Below are positions 1-9,478 of a DNA stretch of 64,000 bases, piece after piece. Position 1 is the first letter of the stretch; each line of letters starts with the position of its first letter. The notes beneath the pieces are model-generated. The model saw nothing but the letters and a program-made list of their open reading frames with translations, was not told the DNA's origin and made no database searches. The position numbers and the translations under genes are program-made. This DNA comes from Gimesia chilikensis (lineage in GTDB: Bacteria; Planctomycetota; Planctomycetia; Planctomycetales; Planctomycetaceae), in the NCBI RefSeq assembly GCF_007744075.1, contig NZ_CP036266.1:310001-374000 (forward strand), read 5' to 3'.

Positions 1-392
1 CTACCATAAGAGCGCGGCGGAAATGTAAAACTTTCAACGAAACAGGTCAACAGCAATTTATTGGAGCGGAAAAGCAGGTGTTTTTTCACCTTTTTCACCA
101 GAAATATCGCTGTTTTTTGAGCCAAAAGTCATCGGTGTGCGTTTTTCTGCACAGGCACTACTGGAGTCGATTCCAGTCTCGAATCAGAGCGAGGACAGCG
201 TCGGGCAGGATTTTTGCTCTGTGAGGCGCCTGATTCGAGAATATTCAGTCGGTCAGCGATTTCTTTGATTGCGGGCCAAGTTGACAGAGGGGTACAATCA
301 GGTGAGCGGCCCATTCGTGGCCCGCGATTCTCATTGACCTTTCAACCGATCAGATAAATTAAACAGCGAGAGAGCAGACAGGGGAGATCAAT
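1..392. other. Leading intergenic stretch, no gene seen
   Basis: No frame here has a convincing start, ribosome site or recognisable product. The right end carries a clear ribosome-binding sequence (GGGGAG) just before the SPFH gene. Whatever gene lies to the left is outside the window. Confidence 0.5.
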
Positions 393-1502
393 ATGGGATT
401 CTGGATGGATAAATTGCGGGGAGAGCTGGTCGATATCATCGAGTGGATCGATGATTCCAAGCATACCCTGACCTGGCGTTTTCCCCGGTATCAGAATGAA
501 ATCAAAAATGGAGCCGAGCTGATCGTACGACCGGGGCAGATGGCCCTGTTTGTGCATCGCGGACAGGTGGCCGACGTCTTCGAGCCAGGCCATTACCAGC
601 TTACAACAGACAACCTGCCGATTCTGGCAACGCTGCAGGGCTGGAAACATGGTTTTAACAGCCCGTTTCGATCCGAAGTCTACTTCGTCAACACGACTCA
701 GATCACAGACCTGAAGTGGGGAACTCCCAATCCGATCATGCTGCGGGACCCGGAATTCGGACCCATCCGTCTGCGGGCATTCGGGAATTATTCGCTCAAA
801 GCCAACGATCCCCGGATTCTGGTCAAGGAACTGGTGGGCACCGATTCCGAGTTTCATTCCAACGAAATCAATGAGCTCCTGCGGTCGATCATCATCAGTT
901 CCTTCGCTGATCTCCTGGGAGAGTCGAAATACGCGGCCCTGGATCTGGCTTCCAAATACACCGAAATTTCGCTCGAGTTGAAAAAGCTGGTCAACGAACG
1001 CATTGACGATGAATACGGGCTGGAAGTGCCCCAGATGCTGATCGTGAATATCTCCCTGCCGGAGAGTGTCGAGAAGGCGCTCGATACGCGAACCAGCATG
1101 GGAGTCATCGGCGATATGAACCAGTTCCAGCAGTACCAGATGGGGCAGGCGATGCTCTCAGCTGCCGAGAACCCCGCCGGAGGTGGCGCTGCGGATGGGA
1201 TGGGACTGGGCATGGGTTTTGCGATGGCCAACCGGATGATGCAACCCGGAGGAGCCGGTGCACCCGGACCGATGTCGCCACCCCCTCCACCGCCGGCAGC
1301 CTGGCACATCGCTGCGAACGGGCAGTCGCAAGGGCCGTTTGCGCTGGAAGTCATTTCGGACGGAATTGCCAAGGGGCAGATCACCGCCAACACCCAGGTC
1401 TGGTCAGCCGGCATGTCGGGCTGGTTACCTGCGGGGCAGGTTCCCCAGCTGGCGGCACTCTTCCAGGCAGCTACACCTCCTCCACCGCCGCCAGCCAGTT
1501 AG
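393..1502 (+). CDS. SPFH/Band 7 domain protein with C-terminal GYF_2 domain
   Basis: The 369-residue product has an SPFH/Band 7-type core (about residues 35-240), a Gly/Met/Ala-rich linker, a Pro run (residues about 295-302), and a C-terminal GYF_2-type module (about 303-358, beginning AAWHIAANGQSQGPF) followed by another Pro run. There is no signal peptide. The start ATG follows a good GGGGAG ribosome site. SPFH proteins of this YdjI-like type are cytoplasmic or membrane-associated scaffolds. GYF_2 domains are common in bacterial membrane proteins and are thought to bind proline-rich peptides, so the flanking Pro runs could be self-ligands (inference). The glycosyltransferase downstream has no evident functional link. 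The family call is secure; the cellular role is unknown. Confidence 0.85.
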   Translation: MGFWMDKLRGELVDIIEWIDDSKHTLTWRFPRYQNEIKNGAELIVRPGQMALFVHRGQVADVFEPGHYQLTTDNLPILATLQGWKHGFNSPFRSEVYFVNTTQITDLKWGTPNPIMLRDPEFGPIRLRAFGNYSLKANDPRILVKELVGTDSEFHSNEINELLRSIIISSFADLLGESKYAALDLASKYTEISLELKKLVNERIDDEYGLEVPQMLIVNISLPESVEKALDTRTSMGVIGDMNQFQQYQMGQAMLSAAENPAGGGAADGMGLGMGFAMANRMMQPGGAGAPGPMSPPPPPPAAWHIAANGQSQGPFALEVISDGIAKGQITANTQVWSAGMSGWLPAGQVPQLAALFQAATPPPPPPAS

Positions 1503-1591
1503 CAGAGAAGGTGCAGTCAGCAGGCCATGCATTGTAGATTCCACAGGCACGGGAATGATTCCCTGCCGCGAGACCGGAGGCGGGTGTTCGC

Positions 1592-2761
1592 GTGAGAGTA
1601 GCACACATTATCACGCGAATGATCATCGGCGGTGCGCAGCAGAATACGCTTTACACAGTGGAAGATCAGTATCGGGATTACGGCGACGAGGTTTCGCTGA
1701 TCACCGGACCGACCACCGGTCCGGAAGGCACACTGATCCCCCGGGCCGAGCAGGGGGGCTTTGATTTACAGATCATCCCGCATCTCCTGCGCAGCATCAG
1801 TCCGCTGAATGACTGGCTGGCTTACAGGGAATTGATCGCCGCCCTGCGCGACTATCAGCCGGACCTGGTTCATACTCACAGTTCGAAAGCGGGCATCCTG
1901 GGACGCGCTGCCGCCTGGCATCTGAAGCTGCCCTGCGTGCATACCATTCATGGCGCCGCCTTTCACTTCGGTCAGTCCCCTTTGAATTATCATGCTTACA
2001 TTGCTGCTGAGAAATGGGCGGCCCGCCGCTGCGATCGATTGATCAGCGTCTGTGATGCGATGACCGACCAGTATGTCGCCGCCGGCATTACAACACCTGA
2101 CCTGTGCGATACCGTTTACAGTGGGATGGAAGTCGAACCGTTTCTCACACCCCCGCGTCCACCAGAAGAGGTCCGGCGGGAACTGGGAATTGAACCTGAG
2201 CACATTGTGATCGGCAAGGTCGCGCGGCTGTTCCATCTAAAGGGGCACAAGTACCTGATTGAAGCGGCCCGGCAGGTGGTCGATGCACAGCCGCAGGTTC
2301 GGTTTCTATTAGTCGGAGATGGAATCTTACGGTCAGAATTCGAGCAGCGCATCGCTGAGTTGGCGCTGACTGAGAACTTTATCTTCGCCGGTCTGGTTCC
2401 CCCGGAACGGGTTCCCGAACTGATCCATGCGATGGATATCGTGGTGCATACCAGTGTCTGGGAAGGACTGGCGCGGGTGTTGCCTCAGGGGCTGATTGCC
2501 GGTAAGCCGGTGGTCTCGTATGACGTGGATGGGGCGCGGGAAGTTGTGATTCCAGAACAGACCGGTTACCTGTTGCCTGCAGAATCGATTGAGCCGCTGG
2601 CCCAGGCGTTAACGGAACTGGCTGCAGATCCTGAGAAACGCGTTCGCTTCGGACAGACGGGCCGGGAGCGGTTCACGGATCAGTTCCGTCACGAGACGAT
2701 GACCCGCCGATTGCGTGAAATCTATCAGCGGGTCCTCGATGATCGTGAGCAAAAGAAGTAG
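1592..2761 (+). CDS. Glycosyltransferase family 4 (GT-B fold)
   Basis: A 389-residue GT4-type enzyme predicted to transfer a sugar from an activated donor in cell-envelope or exopolysaccharide synthesis. The N-terminal Rossmann half starts VAHIITRMIIGGAQQNTL with the Gly-Gly acceptor-side motif. The donor half contains IGKVARLFHLKGHKYL and the late motif EGLARVLPQGLIAGKPVV. The usual E-x7-E pair is E-x7-Q here (second Glu replaced by Gln), as in a subset of GT4 enzymes. The start is GTG at 1592; no better upstream ATG is in frame. The gene converges on the FG-GAP gene, the two stop codons being 7 nt apart inside a palindrome. Donor and acceptor cannot be read from the sequence. Confidence 0.88.
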   Translation: MRVAHIITRMIIGGAQQNTLYTVEDQYRDYGDEVSLITGPTTGPEGTLIPRAEQGGFDLQIIPHLLRSISPLNDWLAYRELIAALRDYQPDLVHTHSSKAGILGRAAAWHLKLPCVHTIHGAAFHFGQSPLNYHAYIAAEKWAARRCDRLISVCDAMTDQYVAAGITTPDLCDTVYSGMEVEPFLTPPRPPEEVRRELGIEPEHIVIGKVARLFHLKGHKYLIEAARQVVDAQPQVRFLLVGDGILRSEFEQRIAELALTENFIFAGLVPPERVPELIHAMDIVVHTSVWEGLARVLPQGLIAGKPVVSYDVDGAREVVIPEQTGYLLPAESIEPLAQALTELAADPEKRVRFGQTGRERFTDQFRHETMTRRLREIYQRVLDDREQKK

Positions 2762-2776
2762 TCGGCGACTACTTCT
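2754..2776. terminator. Perfect palindrome across two convergent stop codons
   Basis: An 11-nt arm (2754-2764) is repeated inverted at 2766-2776 around one central base. It contains the last codons and stop codons of both convergent genes. It could form a hairpin in either transcript and act as a bidirectional terminator, although neither side has a clear T tract. Confidence 0.4.
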
Positions 2777-3986
2777 GAATCAGCACATTGACACCCTTTT
2801 TATTCGACAGCACGATATCGGGCCGTCCGTCGCCGTTGAGGTCGGACATTGAGAACTGGGTGCCGACTCCTGTGTCATTTCCGGCTTCAATTTTGTGTGG
2901 AATGAACTGAGGGGCTTTGTTCTTTTCACGCTTGATCTCATACCAGTACATGACGACCGGTTCCTTACCACCCGGATCTTTGCCGTTATGTGCGAAGAAC
3001 CGTTTCCCGGTCACCATGTCGTTCTGGCCATCACCATTCATGTCGATGAAATGCATGGCGTGGGTCTGTGAATAGCTTTTGTCGATCAGGTGCGCCTTGA
3101 ACTTGGGTGAGTCACCACCGTCCAGGTTTTCGAACCACCAGACGCCGAACGCATGGGCAGAGCTGCCGATGATGTCGTTGTCGCCATCCATGTCGAGGTC
3201 CTGCACGTACAGGTCAGCCATCTTTTCCGGGGCTTCTCCGGTCGCGGTAAGATTGAAAGGATGAAATTCCCAGAGACCTTCGCCCAGTGTTTCCGGGGCT
3301 TCCCACCAGCCGTGCGGGATGAGCACATCCTGGCGACCGTCGTTGTTAAAATCACCGACACCCAGACCGTGGTAGTATTTGAACGTTCCGTTGACCATCG
3401 GATCGCCGGGTTTGCTGATCGGAATGAAATCCCACTTCTTGGTCGCCTGGTCAGGGGAGGGAATCTCGATGTAACCCATCTGTTTTTCGGGCTGTGAACC
3501 GAAGATGAGTTCGGGTTTTCCGTCGCCTGTGAGGTCGGCGAATTTGGGAGTTTCATTACAGATGCTGTGCCAGATCAGGTGTTCTTTCCAGTGACCGGGT
3601 TTGTTCTTCGGGTTTTCGTACCAGTAGAACTCCTTGCCGGGAAAGCTGACGTAGATGAAGTCGGTCCAGCCATCCTGGTTGATGTCATAGGCGAAGTTGC
3701 AGAAGCTGTCGCTGTAGCCGACGCCCGCTACGAATTTACCGGGCTTACGGACTTCATGCATTTTCCAGTCGGGGGCTTCATACCAGACATCACCGGCGAT
3801 GACATCCATCTTACCGTCTTTGTTGACGTCAGCCGCGGCAGAGCCTTCCGAACGGAACGCCGCATCGAGTTCCTGACGCTGCCAGGTTTCCCCGGCTGAC
3901 AGACTGGTTGTGCCTGTCAACACGACCAGCAGGGCGGCGACAGAAAAGAAATTCCAATGACGAAAGACTGGCTGAAGCATATGCAT
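2769..3986 (-). CDS. Secreted FG-GAP/VCBS-repeat beta-propeller protein
   Basis: The 405-residue protein has an N-terminal signal peptide (hydrophobic stretch about residues 14-30, ending LSAGE). Seven FG-GAP/VCBS-type repeats follow with the calcium-loop pattern D-x-N/D-x-D-G-x-x-D, for example DVNKDGKMDVIAG, DINQDGWTDFI, DFNNDGRQDVL, DMDGDNDIIG and DLNGDGRPDIV. The pattern fits a seven-bladed calcium-binding propeller, presumably periplasmic or surface-exposed. Its ATG overlaps the stop codon of the preceding NHL gene (TAATG), so the two are probably translationally coupled. The substrate or partner is unknown. Confidence 0.85.
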   Translation of the reverse strand: MHMLQPVFRHWNFFSVAALLVVLTGTTSLSAGETWQRQELDAAFRSEGSAAADVNKDGKMDVIAGDVWYEAPDWKMHEVRKPGKFVAGVGYSDSFCNFAYDINQDGWTDFIYVSFPGKEFYWYENPKNKPGHWKEHLIWHSICNETPKFADLTGDGKPELIFGSQPEKQMGYIEIPSPDQATKKWDFIPISKPGDPMVNGTFKYYHGLGVGDFNNDGRQDVLIPHGWWEAPETLGEGLWEFHPFNLTATGEAPEKMADLYVQDLDMDGDNDIIGSSAHAFGVWWFENLDGGDSPKFKAHLIDKSYSQTHAMHFIDMNGDGQNDMVTGKRFFAHNGKDPGGKEPVVMYWYEIKREKNKAPQFIPHKIEAGNDTGVGTQFSMSDLNGDGRPDIVLSNKKGVNVLIQK

Positions 3987-5092
3987 TATTGTTTTCCCGT
4001 TGTTAACTTGCGAACGCGATAAGTTTCACTGTCACCAATATAGACATTGCCTTGAGGGCCGACATAAACGCCGTGTGGACGCGCCATGCGGCAGTTGGCG
4101 GGATCTCCATCAGGACCATCTCCCCGTTTGCCGTCACCGGCAGCGGTTTCAATTGTTCCATCTTTTTTACGAATGACGCGGATGGTGTGACTCTCTGTAT
4201 CCGCCAGGTAGATATCTCCATTGGGGGCGACAGAAATCCCTTTGGGACCGGAGAGTGTGGCTTTTTTCGCCGGTCCGCCGTGTCCCGTATATCCTTTTTT
4301 ACCAGTGCCTGCAATGTGATGTAAAGTCCCATTGTCCAGATCGATGCGGTAAACCATATTCCCTTCCCGCAACGCGAGATACAGTGAACCTTTGCCTTGC
4401 CCGTCTGCAAAAAAGTCCAGTGCGCGAGGACCATTCAGCGGTGTGCCTGAGACCGGTGCACCATCGGGAGTCGGCTTGCGTGCTCCCGTTCCGGAGAACG
4501 TAGACACAATGCCTGTCTTCAGGTCGACGCGACGAATGCGATGATTGCCGATATCGCAGATATACAGGTTGTCATCGTTATCCAGAGCGATTGAGTGGGG
4601 GCGTGAGAAAGTGGCTTTGGTGGCAGGGCCTCCATCACCTGAGAAACCTTTTTCACCTGTGCCTGCGACGGTCGAGATTTTCCCGGTTTTCGCATCAACG
4701 CGGCGGACGATGTTGTTGACCATTTCCACGAAGTACATGTTACCTGCTTTGTCAAAACGCACTTCATAGGGCTCATTCAGTTTGGCTTCCAGCGCGGGGC
4801 CGCCGTCTCCGCTGTAGCCTTTCTTTGTTGAACCGGCGACGGTTGAGATCTTGCCTGTCTCTTCGTCGATGCGGCGGATGACGTGTCCTTTGATTTCACA
4901 GACATAGAGTGCCCCGTCCGGACCAAGCGTCAGTCCGTAGGGTTCTCCCACTTGTGCTTTGACTGCGGGGCCACCATCGCCTGAGTGCCCGAGCTTGCCG
5001 GTTCCGGCAATGGTTTTAACAGTCTGAGCAGACAGCGGTACTGCGGCGATGCAGAACAGCACGAGCAGTGGAATGAAGTGCAATCGTTTCAT
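3986..5092 (-). CDS. Secreted NHL-repeat beta-propeller protein
   Basis: A 368-residue product starting at the ATG before KRLHFIPLLVLFCIAAVPLSAQ, a clear signal peptide. The open frame extends 32 codons further upstream, but that extension overlaps the lipoprotein gene and has no export signal at its start. The mature protein is built of six NHL-type units, most starting with an AGTG-x2-G-x-SGDGGPA segment and containing a G-x-I/L-Y-I/V-x-D core (for example GDIYLADTESHTIRVI). NHL propellers usually bind proteins, glycans or small ligands, and no catalytic site is evident. It sits about 20 nt after the lipoprotein gene and overlaps the FG-GAP gene by one base. Confidence 0.87.
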   Translation of the reverse strand: MKRLHFIPLLVLFCIAAVPLSAQTVKTIAGTGKLGHSGDGGPAVKAQVGEPYGLTLGPDGALYVCEIKGHVIRRIDEETGKISTVAGSTKKGYSGDGGPALEAKLNEPYEVRFDKAGNMYFVEMVNNIVRRVDAKTGKISTVAGTGEKGFSGDGGPATKATFSRPHSIALDNDDNLYICDIGNHRIRRVDLKTGIVSTFSGTGARKPTPDGAPVSGTPLNGPRALDFFADGQGKGSLYLALREGNMVYRIDLDNGTLHHIAGTGKKGYTGHGGPAKKATLSGPKGISVAPNGDIYLADTESHTIRVIRKKDGTIETAAGDGKRGDGPDGDPANCRMARPHGVYVGPQGNVYIGDSETYRVRKLTTGKQ

Positions 5093-5111
5093 GGTGTCGT
5101 TTCCTGGGTGT

Positions 5112-5441
5112 TTAATTTGAAGCGCCCGGCAGGTCATCAAACGGACGCTCCGGGTCATCGTGTTTGAAAACAAGATACCGACCGGCATTCGGGTTCTGTT
5201 TTAACAGCTCGGCCGGTGAAATCAGGGCACGGCCTTTTCCCTGCCTGTCGATAACCATCACTTTTACCCCCTCTGCGTGGTCCTGCTGTTTGAAAAACTG
5301 ATCGAATAAAACATTATCCGGTGTCCCTTTTTCATCGAGGACGACGACGTATTCTGCAGAAGGTTGGGGGACAAAGGGACGTTCTTCTGCGCACCCGGTG
5401 TTGAGCAGGCAGAGTGCCAGCAGCGAAAACAGGCGACGCAT
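5112..5441 (-). CDS. Small predicted lipoprotein
   Basis: A 109-residue protein with a short type II signal peptide ending LLNTGC (lipobox, Cys about residue 17). The mature part of about 92 residues contains YVVVLDEKGTPDNVLFDQFF and GVKVMVIDRQGKGRALISP. No known domain is recognised. Its ATG shares one base with the stop codon of the DUF1559 gene (TAATG), so translation is probably coupled. Being second in a four-gene run of exported proteins suggests an envelope role; function unknown. Confidence 0.7.
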   Translation of the reverse strand: MRRLFSLLALCLLNTGCAEERPFVPQPSAEYVVVLDEKGTPDNVLFDQFFKQQDHAEGVKVMVIDRQGKGRALISPAELLKQNPNAGRYLVFKHDDPERPFDDLPGASN

Positions 5442-6439
5442 TATTGAACGCCTCCCATCTCGGAATCCAGTTTATCTTTGTTGTTGAACAGGATATTACT
5501 GTCCATCGGACCGAACCAGCCGAGCTGATATTTCTTGGGATCTCCACCGTAGGCAGAAGTACCTGTACCTGACATGACGGTTGAGGTTACACGTCCATCT
5601 GCCCAGCCGATGTTGGCAATGGTTCCCGTGTGTCGGAAATGAATCGAAGGATCGGGACGCCCCGATGTTTCCTTGAAAGTGGGAGGTATCGGAGGTGAAG
5701 AGGAAGGCGAGCCCCAGTTATCGACAAAGAATGGGGGTTCGATAAAACTGTACTCGATAATATGCAGATCGGGAAAGCCCTGAGCTAAAGCAGCATCCGC
5801 GAAAGCAACGGTGCGCGCCAGACTACCGATTTCATGCATTCTTGTCGTAACCTGCGAAGCCAGTTCATAAGTATTTTTCCAACTGGTCCCTCCCACGTAA
5901 GCCTGGTTGTAACCGTATCCGCCTGCGCCGCCCTCGAATGCATTGGGTACTGTTCCATGTTCGCCAAAGTTACCAAAGGTGGGGCACTTTTTAATGGCTG
6001 CGTTCTGCTCCAGGTAGGGAGCCAATGGTCCCAGATGTGGCTTAAACTTCGTGGTCCCATTGGACGTCACTCGTTTTCCATGCCAGCGTTCCTTATTTCC
6101 ATTAATATAATCAGCTGCATCTGCGGCAGCAGGAGGCCAGTAGCCGCTGTTGGAATCCGCATACATATGACAGGCCAGTACGATCTGGCGCAGATTGTTT
6201 TTACACTGGGCCATGCGGGCCGCTTCGCGCGCCTGCTGGACGGCGGGCAGTAGCAGGGCCACCAGAACGGCGATAATTGCGATGACAACGAGAAGCTCAA
6301 TCAGAGTAAAGCCGCGTTTGCGTGCCTGTAGCGCAGATTGAGGAGTTTGCGGGGGGTAAGGTGAGCGGGATTGGGGAAACAGCATTCGTTCGGTTACTTT
6401 TTGGTTAGAGTGAAAGTGAGAATCGTTCAAAACATTCAC
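5441..6439 (-). CDS. DUF1559 protein with type IV pilin-like N-terminus
   Basis: The 332-residue product carries a class III (prepilin) leader, [19 protein letters not shown], with the G-F-x3-E cleavage and methylation motif, followed by the planctomycete DUF1559 region ([24 protein letters not shown]). Near the C-terminus the family HxnDG signature is present, but with ten residues between His and Asp-Gly ([13 protein letters not shown]) where nine is usual. DUF1559 proteins form very large planctomycete families with pseudopilin-like N-termini and unknown roles. The start is uncertain: the first ATG gives an unusually long 44-residue leader, and an internal Met (start at 6385) is an alternative. 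Neither has a strong ribosome site. It heads a coupled run with the lipoprotein, NHL and FG-GAP genes. Confidence 0.88.
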   Translation of the reverse strand: MNVLNDSHFHSNQKVTERMLFPQSRSPYPPQTPQSALQARKRGFTLIELLVVIAIIAVLVALLLPAVQQAREAARMAQCKNNLRQIVLACHMYADSNSGYWPPAAADAADYINGNKERWHGKRVTSNGTTKFKPHLGPLAPYLEQNAAIKKCPTFGNFGEHGTVPNAFEGGAGGYGYNQAYVGGTSWKNTYELASQVTTRMHEIGSLARTVAFADAALAQGFPDLHIIEYSFIEPPFFVDNWGSPSSSPPIPPTFKETSGRPDPSIHFRHTGTIANIGWADGRVTSTVMSGTGTSAYGGDPKKYQLGWFGPMDSNILFNNKDKLDSEMGGVQ

Positions 6440-6540
6440 TCACATTCTAACCGACTCAGGCCGTAAAAGTCTTGCCTGTGGGCAGACTTCAGGCGCAGGA
6501 AACCGATTTTTTCGGGATTACGCAGAGCGAGGGGCGGGAA

Positions 6541-6732
6541 TTATTCCGTTCCGGCGTCGGTCTGGTTCTGTTTCGCGATGATTTCGCGCTCTTTCTTGAG
6601 GCACATAAAGATGAATGTCCCCGAGATGGCGGCCTGGGCGATCAGGTAGACCAGAATGTCAGGTCCGTTCAGAACAATACAGGCTCCGAAGGCGATCACG
6701 AAAAGAGCGATTAATCGATGAAGCAGTGACAT
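6541..6732 (-). CDS. Small two-helix membrane protein
   Basis: A 63-residue product beginning MSLLHRLIALFVIAFGACIV. It has two hydrophobic helices (about residues 6-23 and 28-46) and a charged cytoplasmic-type tail (KKEREIIAKQNQTDAGTE). The internal ATG at 6732 was chosen because the extra 34 residues of the longer frame are non-hydrophobic and unlike a leader, and an AAGG sequence precedes 6732. No family is recognised. Confidence 0.5.
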   Translation of the reverse strand: MSLLHRLIALFVIAFGACIVLNGPDILVYLIAQAAISGTFIFMCLKKEREIIAKQNQTDAGTE

Positions 6733-6905
6733 AGTCCAACCTTGCTTAAATTCGCAGAATGGAAACGCGTGGCTTTGGTTCTGGTTAAGTATAGTGCTGT
6801 ATGATACATTGATCAATTCAGATTTGATAAGCAAAACAAGGAACTTTGCTGAACACAGCCAGGTTCGGAACAGGGAATTTCCCTATCGTTTGGGAGCAGG
6901 AGCAC

Positions 6906-7724
6906 ATGACCAGCGTCGCGGACATTCAGGATTATTTGATCAACCTGGCACCACCAGAACTGGGCGAAAGCTGGGATAACGTCGGATTGCTGACGGGAGA
7001 TCCCACTTTCAAGGTCGAGAAAATCCTGACCTGTCTGACACTCACGCCGGATGTCGCTGCCGAAGCGATTTCAGCCGGAGCGAATCTGATTGTCAGTCAC
7101 CACCCGATTCTGTTTCGTCCCGTGCAGCAGATCACCGCGGCGACTGTTGAGGGAAAAATGCTGCTCGATCTGATCCAGGCACGAATCTCGGTTTACAGCC
7201 CGCATACCTGCTACGACAGTGCAGAGCGGGGCATCAACTGGCAACTGGCCAGTCTGCTGGGGCTGGAAAACATCGGGATTCTGAGACCACAACCCGGCTC
7301 GGAACCAGCAGCAGAAGCGCAGGGGGCGGGGCGGTTTGGTGATTTGCCCGCCGAATTCTCACTGGCACAGCTCAATCAGTTGATTAAACAGGCTTTGAAA
7401 GTTGAGAATCTGCAGTTTGTAGGAGATCCGGAGATGCGGGTCCGCCGAATGGGAATTGCCTGTGGTGCAGCCGCTGAGTTCCTCAAAGATGCACACAAAC
7501 ATGAATGCCAGGCGCTATTAACAGGAGAAGCCCGGTTTCATGCCTGCCTGGAAGCCCGTTCCCGTGGGATGGCACTGATTCTGCCGGGGCATTACGCCAC
7601 TGAACGTCCCGCGATGGAGCAGATGGCCGAACTCCTGCAGGAGCAGTTCAGGGATCTGAAAATCTGGGCCAGCGAAGTGGAATCGGATCCACTTGGCTGG
7701 GACTGCGACGGAGAGTCGGCCTGA
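6906..7724 (+). CDS. Nif3-like dinuclear metal-centre protein (YbgI/DUF34 family)
   Basis: The 272-residue product starts at the ATG after GGAGCAGGAGC, a good ribosome site; a longer frame from 6846 lacks one. Family hallmarks are the N-terminal WDNVGLLTGDP, the metal-binding SHHPILFRP, the SPHTCYDSAERGINW segment (standing where most members have HTxxDxxxGGxN) and the C-terminal GHYATERPA. NIF3/YbgI proteins are toroidal hexamers with two metal ions per subunit. Their biochemical role is unsettled; GTP cyclohydrolase-like and metal-chaperone activities have been proposed. Length is typical. The His-Cys-Tyr-Asp variant is worth noting. Confidence 0.88.
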   Translation: MTSVADIQDYLINLAPPELGESWDNVGLLTGDPTFKVEKILTCLTLTPDVAAEAISAGANLIVSHHPILFRPVQQITAATVEGKMLLDLIQARISVYSPHTCYDSAERGINWQLASLLGLENIGILRPQPGSEPAAEAQGAGRFGDLPAEFSLAQLNQLIKQALKVENLQFVGDPEMRVRRMGIACGAAAEFLKDAHKHECQALLTGEARFHACLEARSRGMALILPGHYATERPAMEQMAELLQEQFRDLKIWASEVESDPLGWDCDGESA

Positions 7725-7932
7725 CAGAAGTACTTGATTTCGGTTGTTCCCGGTGGTGGTTTGTATATTCGGAGTGGGTTGCCATTGACCTGATCGGCAG
7801 ATTTCGCCATTATCCCACCTCTCTCTGTCGTATAAATTCTCTTATTTGACACACTTGATGAACGGAAAACCGCTCGCGTGTGTCCTGATATCAGTAAAAC
7901 TCGCTTACATAGACCCAAGTAATTTAATTTCA

Positions 7933-9414
7933 ATGTCCAAAGAGAAAACCAACCGTTTTGAAGCAGAACGGATCAAAAAATTAGAGAAAATTCAGTCCCT
8001 GGGACTCGATCCCTGGGGACAGCGGTTTGACGGTCATATTCCGATTGCAGACGCACGCGATCAGGCTCCCGCGGAATCGGGCGTTGATGGCGAAGACGTG
8101 CGGATCGCCGGGCGGATCATGCTGCGGCGCAAAGCCGGTAAACTGCGGTTTTACGATATCAAAGACTGGACTGGAAAAATTCAGCTGCTGTTCTCGCGGG
8201 GCGACCTGAGCGAAGAACAGTGGGAGCTGATGGGCCAGCTCGACCTGGGCGACCTGATCGGCATCGATGGCTGTCTGCGTCGGACTGAGACCGGAGAAAT
8301 CTCCGTGTTCGTCAAAGAGCTGACGGTGCTCTGTAAATCTCTGGCGCAGCCTCCGGAAAAACATCACAGTGTCAAAGACGTTGAACTGCTGCTGAGACAG
8401 CGTTCGCTCGATCTGATCTATACCGAAGGCGTGCTGGAAAAGATGCTGAAGCGGAGTCAGATCATCGATTCCGTCCGTCAGACACTTCGCAGTCATAAGT
8501 TTCATGAAGTGGAAACACCGGTACTGCACGCGGTTGCCGGTGGTGCAGCGGCACGTCCCTTCATTACACATCATAATACGCTGGACATCGAGCTTTACAT
8601 GCGGATCGCCCTCGAGCTGCATCTCAAGCGACTGATGGTTGGTGGCGTAGAGCGTGTGTATGAAATCGGGCGGGTGTTTCGCAATGAAGGGATTGACGCC
8701 ACTCATAATCCCGAATTCACCATGATCGAAATTTACCAGGCCTACGGTAATTACGAAACGATGATGGATTTGACTGAAGCCATCGTCACCGACGCCGTCA
8801 AAACGATCAGCGATACCATGGTACTGCCCTGGGGCGAAGACAAGACCATCGACTTCAGTGGTCCCTGGGAACGAAAAAAGTACTACGACCTGGTTCGCGA
8901 GCATGCAGGCTGTGATCCCCACGATCCGGCTGCAGTAGCAGCGGTCGCAAAGCAGCATGGCATTGATACAGAGAATGTGCACCCGGATGTGGTGCTCAAT
9001 GAAGTGTTTGAAGCAACCTGCGAAGAACATCTGACCGGTCCGGTTTTCGTGATCGACTACCCGGCCTCCATCTGTCCGCTGACCAAGCGACAGAAGGACA
9101 ACCCGGAGATCGCAGAGCGGTTTGAGCTGTTTGTCCACGGTATGGAACTGGCCAACGCTTATACCGAGCTGAACGATCCCCTGCTGCAGGAAGAACTGTT
9201 TAAGACACAGCTGTCGGGACTTTCCGAAGAAGACTCGATGGCGAAAATGGATACAGATTTTATTAAGGCGTTGAAAGTCGGTATGCCGCCGGCCGGAGGA
9301 TTGGGGATTGGCATCGATCGCCTCGTGATGTTGTTGACCAACAGTCACAGCATTCGCGATGTGATCTACTTCCCGCTGCTCCGACCCGAAGGACAGCCGG
9401 CACCGAAAGAGTAA
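7933..9414 (+). CDS. lysS: Lysyl-tRNA synthetase, class II
   Basis: A 493-residue class II lysyl-tRNA synthetase, which charges tRNA-Lys. The order is an N-terminal OB-fold anticodon-binding domain (about residues 55-150, including [19 protein letters not shown]), then the catalytic core with motif 2 ([21 protein letters not shown]) and motif 3 ([14 protein letters not shown] near the C-terminus). The start ATG at 7933 (MSKEKTNRF) gives the expected length; an upstream in-frame ATG would add 29 residues not typical of the family. No strong ribosome site precedes it. The ABC transporter genes follow in the same direction. Confidence 0.96.
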   Translation: MSKEKTNRFEAERIKKLEKIQSLGLDPWGQRFDGHIPIADARDQAPAESGVDGEDVRIAGRIMLRRKAGKLRFYDIKDWTGKIQLLFSRGDLSEEQWELMGQLDLGDLIGIDGCLRRTETGEISVFVKELTVLCKSLAQPPEKHHSVKDVELLLRQRSLDLIYTEGVLEKMLKRSQIIDSVRQTLRSHKFHEVETPVLHAVAGGAAARPFITHHNTLDIELYMRIALELHLKRLMVGGVERVYEIGRVFRNEGIDATHNPEFTMIEIYQAYGNYETMMDLTEAIVTDAVKTISDTMVLPWGEDKTIDFSGPWERKKYYDLVREHAGCDPHDPAAVAAVAKQHGIDTENVHPDVVLNEVFEATCEEHLTGPVFVIDYPASICPLTKRQKDNPEIAERFELFVHGMELANAYTELNDPLLQEELFKTQLSGLSEEDSMAKMDTDFIKALKVGMPPAGGLGIGIDRLVMLLTNSHSIRDVIYFPLLRPEGQPAPKE

Positions 9415-9478
9415 ACCAGGGATGTGACCGGCACCAGCGGATTGAGTGTCGGCGAGAACCAGCCAAAGGATTGGCCCG

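Noticed and set aside
7981..9348. A 455-codon open frame on the minus strand opposite lysS
   Set aside because: It lies wholly inside a certain gene, has no recognisable motif and a His/Gln/Phe-skewed composition typical of the antisense of a GC-rich coding frame.
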